DNA of 6,920 bases, from NCBI GenBank assembly GCA_027485005.1, contig JAIXRX010000008.1, forward strand, positions 1-6,920. Direction: 5' to 3'. Of this stretch, positions 5,407 to 6,920 are shown in pieces. The position numbers and the translations under genes were made by a program. The stretch comes from Alphaproteobacteria bacterium. Its GTDB lineage: Bacteria > Pseudomonadota > Alphaproteobacteria > Rickettsiales > JAIXRX01. A model generated the notes under the pieces. It searched no databases. It had not been told where the DNA came from and saw only the letters and a list, made by a program, of their open reading frames with translations. The first letter of the stretch is position 1; every line of letters begins with the position of its first letter.

Positions 5407-6806
5407 GAACTCTATCATTGCCAATTCTTTTTGGTTTGATGATCTTTTCATTCCCTGTGCATGCCTTAAGTTTGCACGATGTGCTTCAGTCCTCTTACGC
5501 TCACGCCCCGCAAATTCAGAAGGCTAAGGCTCGGCTTGATGAAGCGCAGGCGGGGATACAAGAAGCGCAAGGGGCATTTGATTGGGAATTAAATGGCACC
5601 GCCTCCCAGCGTGCAGGGCTTTATGAAGGGCGCTACGCCGATACGCAAGTAACGCGACGGTTAGCCGAAAGCAATACACGTATTTACGGTGGGTATCGTG
5701 CTTCGGACAATGGTTTGCCAGTATATGAAGATTACTACAATACTGCAACAGGTGGAGAGTATAACATTGGTGTTGCTTTTGCATTATTGCGCGATCGTAT
5801 TATTGATGAAGATCGCTTCCGTTACTCAGATGCGGTTCTCTCAAGAAAACAACAAGAATCCGAAGCGTATTTAGTCACGTTGCGTACGCAGTTTGAAGCC
5901 ATGTCAGCCTATGCACAATGGTTGGCAGATGGCCACGCGTTGAAGGTAATGCAGGAGTTGGTTAAACTCGCGCAAGAGCGCCAGTCAGCGATGGGTAAGC
6001 AGGTTGCCGCTGGCGATGTTGCGCGAATCTTTCTAACAGAGAATAACCAAAATATTGCTCGCCGCGAGGCACAAGCCGCCGATGCTCGTCGTCGTTTAGA
6101 ACGCTCCGCACAAAGGCTAAGCCTATATTGGCGAGATGCTCAAGGAAATCCCAAAACTCCTACAGTGAGCGAATTACCACCGCTGGTGGAGTCTATGCCA
6201 GAGTTTAGTTTAAACGATGAGGCATTGCGTGAAACGATTACTAAAGCGCAGAATTTGAGACCAGAACAAATTATTATTAATTTTGGCATTGAGCGTGAAC
6301 AAAATCGTATGGCCCTTGCTGACAATCTTCGCTTGCCAAAGCTGGATCTGGCTGTAGAGGGAGCACAAAATTTAGGCCGTGATGCAGGCAGTTCAGCAGG
6401 AGAAGAGGGGCGAGTGCTTTTAAAATTATCCATTCCTTTAGAGCAAAATAAAGCTGACGGCAGAGTGGTTGCATCACAGGCACGCTTAGAATCGCTGGAG
6501 CAAGATAGACGCTTATTAAATGACCAGATTGCGGCTGATATTAGAGCGGTTACAGCTGCTGCTGATGCTACCGCCGAGGAGATTGCGCAATCTGAACGTG
6601 AAGTAAAAGCAGCGGATGCAATGCGTCAGGCGGAGAATAAAAGATTCGCGAATGGTGATGTTGATTTTTTTGTTCTTAATATGCGCGAAGAAAGGTTCGG
6701 CGAGGCACAGCTAAGACTGATTGCAGCGCAACGTACATGGCTTGAAAATCTTGCCATGTTTTATTTTATGACACTGGATAAAGACAGATTAGTTCCTAAC
6801 ATTTAA
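5403..6806 (+). CDS. TolC-family outer membrane efflux/secretion protein
   Basis: Outer membrane factor forming the exit duct, 467 residues, close to the usual TolC-family size. The N-terminus is a Sec signal peptide (MRTLSLPILFG..FPVHA, likely cleaved after Ala21); no lipobox Cys follows. The mature part shows the two-fold repeat of long charged helices and short beta stretches: first helical block 23-58, a beta-type strand region with Tyr and Gly to about 126, helices 135-245 (SRKQQESEAY, LVKLAQERQ), then the second repeat from about 272, with strands LPKLDLAVEGAQ (311-322) and RVLLKLSIPLEQNKADGR (337-354) and helices 355-455. The NGDVDFFVLNMREE block (417-430) is typical of OMF terminal helices. 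ATG 5403 overlaps the adaptor's TGA (ATGA), so translation is coupled and stoichiometric assembly of the trio is likely. GAAGG at 5388-5392 is a possible ribosome binding site. Confidence 0.94.
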   Translation: MRTLSLPILFGLMIFSFPVHALSLHDVLQSSYAHAPQIQKAKARLDEAQAGIQEAQGAFDWELNGTASQRAGLYEGRYADTQVTRRLAESNTRIYGGYRASDNGLPVYEDYYNTATGGEYNIGVAFALLRDRIIDEDRFRYSDAVLSRKQQESEAYLVTLRTQFEAMSAYAQWLADGHALKVMQELVKLAQERQSAMGKQVAAGDVARIFLTENNQNIARREAQAADARRRLERSAQRLSLYWRDAQGNPKTPTVSELPPLVESMPEFSLNDEALRETITKAQNLRPEQIIINFGIEREQNRMALADNLRLPKLDLAVEGAQNLGRDAGSSAGEEGRVLLKLSIPLEQNKADGRVVASQARLESLEQDRRLLNDQIAADIRAVTAAADATAEEIAQSEREVKAADAMRQAENKRFANGDVDFFVLNMREERFGEAQLRLIAAQRTWLENLAMFYFMTLDKDRLVPNI

Positions 6807-6887
6807 CAGTGCTCCAATGTCACGTGCAACGTCCTATTCTGTTTTTCAAGCTGAAATCCCAGAGAAACAGAACAGCAAAATGCACTG
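6807..6887. repeat. Nested inverted repeats downstream of the TolC-family gene
   Basis: The stem TTCTGTTT (6837-6844) / AAACAGAA (6865-6872) is perfect over 8 bp with a 20-base loop. An overlapping small hairpin TTTCA-AGC-TGAAA occupies 6844-6856. An outer 6-bp pair CAGTGC (6807-6812) / GCACTG (6882-6887) encloses both. No T-run follows on either strand, so a Rho-independent terminator is not supported. It may be a weak mRNA 3'-end structure or chance. No ORF is visible in the remaining tail to 6920. Confidence 0.35.
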
Positions 6888-6920
6888 ACTAGATTGAGTA
6901 ATATCAGATCCTATTTACTC

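Noticed and set aside
6837..6872. Rho-independent terminator
   Set aside because: The 8-bp stem is AT-rich with a 20-base loop and no T-run follows on either strand.

Overview
The window reads as a Gram-negative chromosome. It has a periplasm-targeted glutathione peroxidase, a TolC-type outer membrane factor with a Sec signal peptide, and a HlyD-type adaptor. Base composition is moderate (mid-40s % GC by eye) and similar across all genes. Gene types and order fit Proteobacteria, with Alphaproteobacteria my best guess, but nothing here fixes the taxon. All supported genes are on the + strand and coding density is high. I see no rRNA, tRNA, CRISPR array or insertion sequence.

Left block (about 1-3244), an oxidative or photo-oxidative stress-type cluster. 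It starts inside a short-chain dehydrogenase/reductase (SDR) whose N-terminus lies off the window. A second SDR follows 15 bp later; its catalytic Tyr is replaced by Ile. Next come a secreted glutathione peroxidase, a 46-residue DUF2256 zinc-ribbon-like protein (2133-2273), and a renalase-like FAD/NAD(P)-binding oxidoreductase joined to DUF2256 by an ATGA stop/start overlap. From general knowledge, DUF2256, this type of FAD oxidoreductase and similar SDRs are often found near cryptochrome/photolyase genes. No photolyase is visible here, so the stress role is inference.

Right block (3342-6806), a tightly packed three-gene export operon. It encodes an inner-membrane protein with only the transmembrane domain of an ABC exporter (343 aa), a HlyD/AcrA-like membrane fusion protein, and a TolC-family outer membrane factor. 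The genes overlap by 8 bp and then 4 bp, so they are very probably co-translated and form one envelope-spanning conduit. The striking point is that the ABC subunit ends where the nucleotide-binding domain should begin, and no ATPase domain is encoded anywhere in the window. The energy source and the exported substrate are therefore unknown.

The 97-bp gap between the blocks holds three short segments that can pair in alternative ways. The 114-bp tail after the outer membrane factor has a nested inverted repeat but no clear intrinsic terminator.
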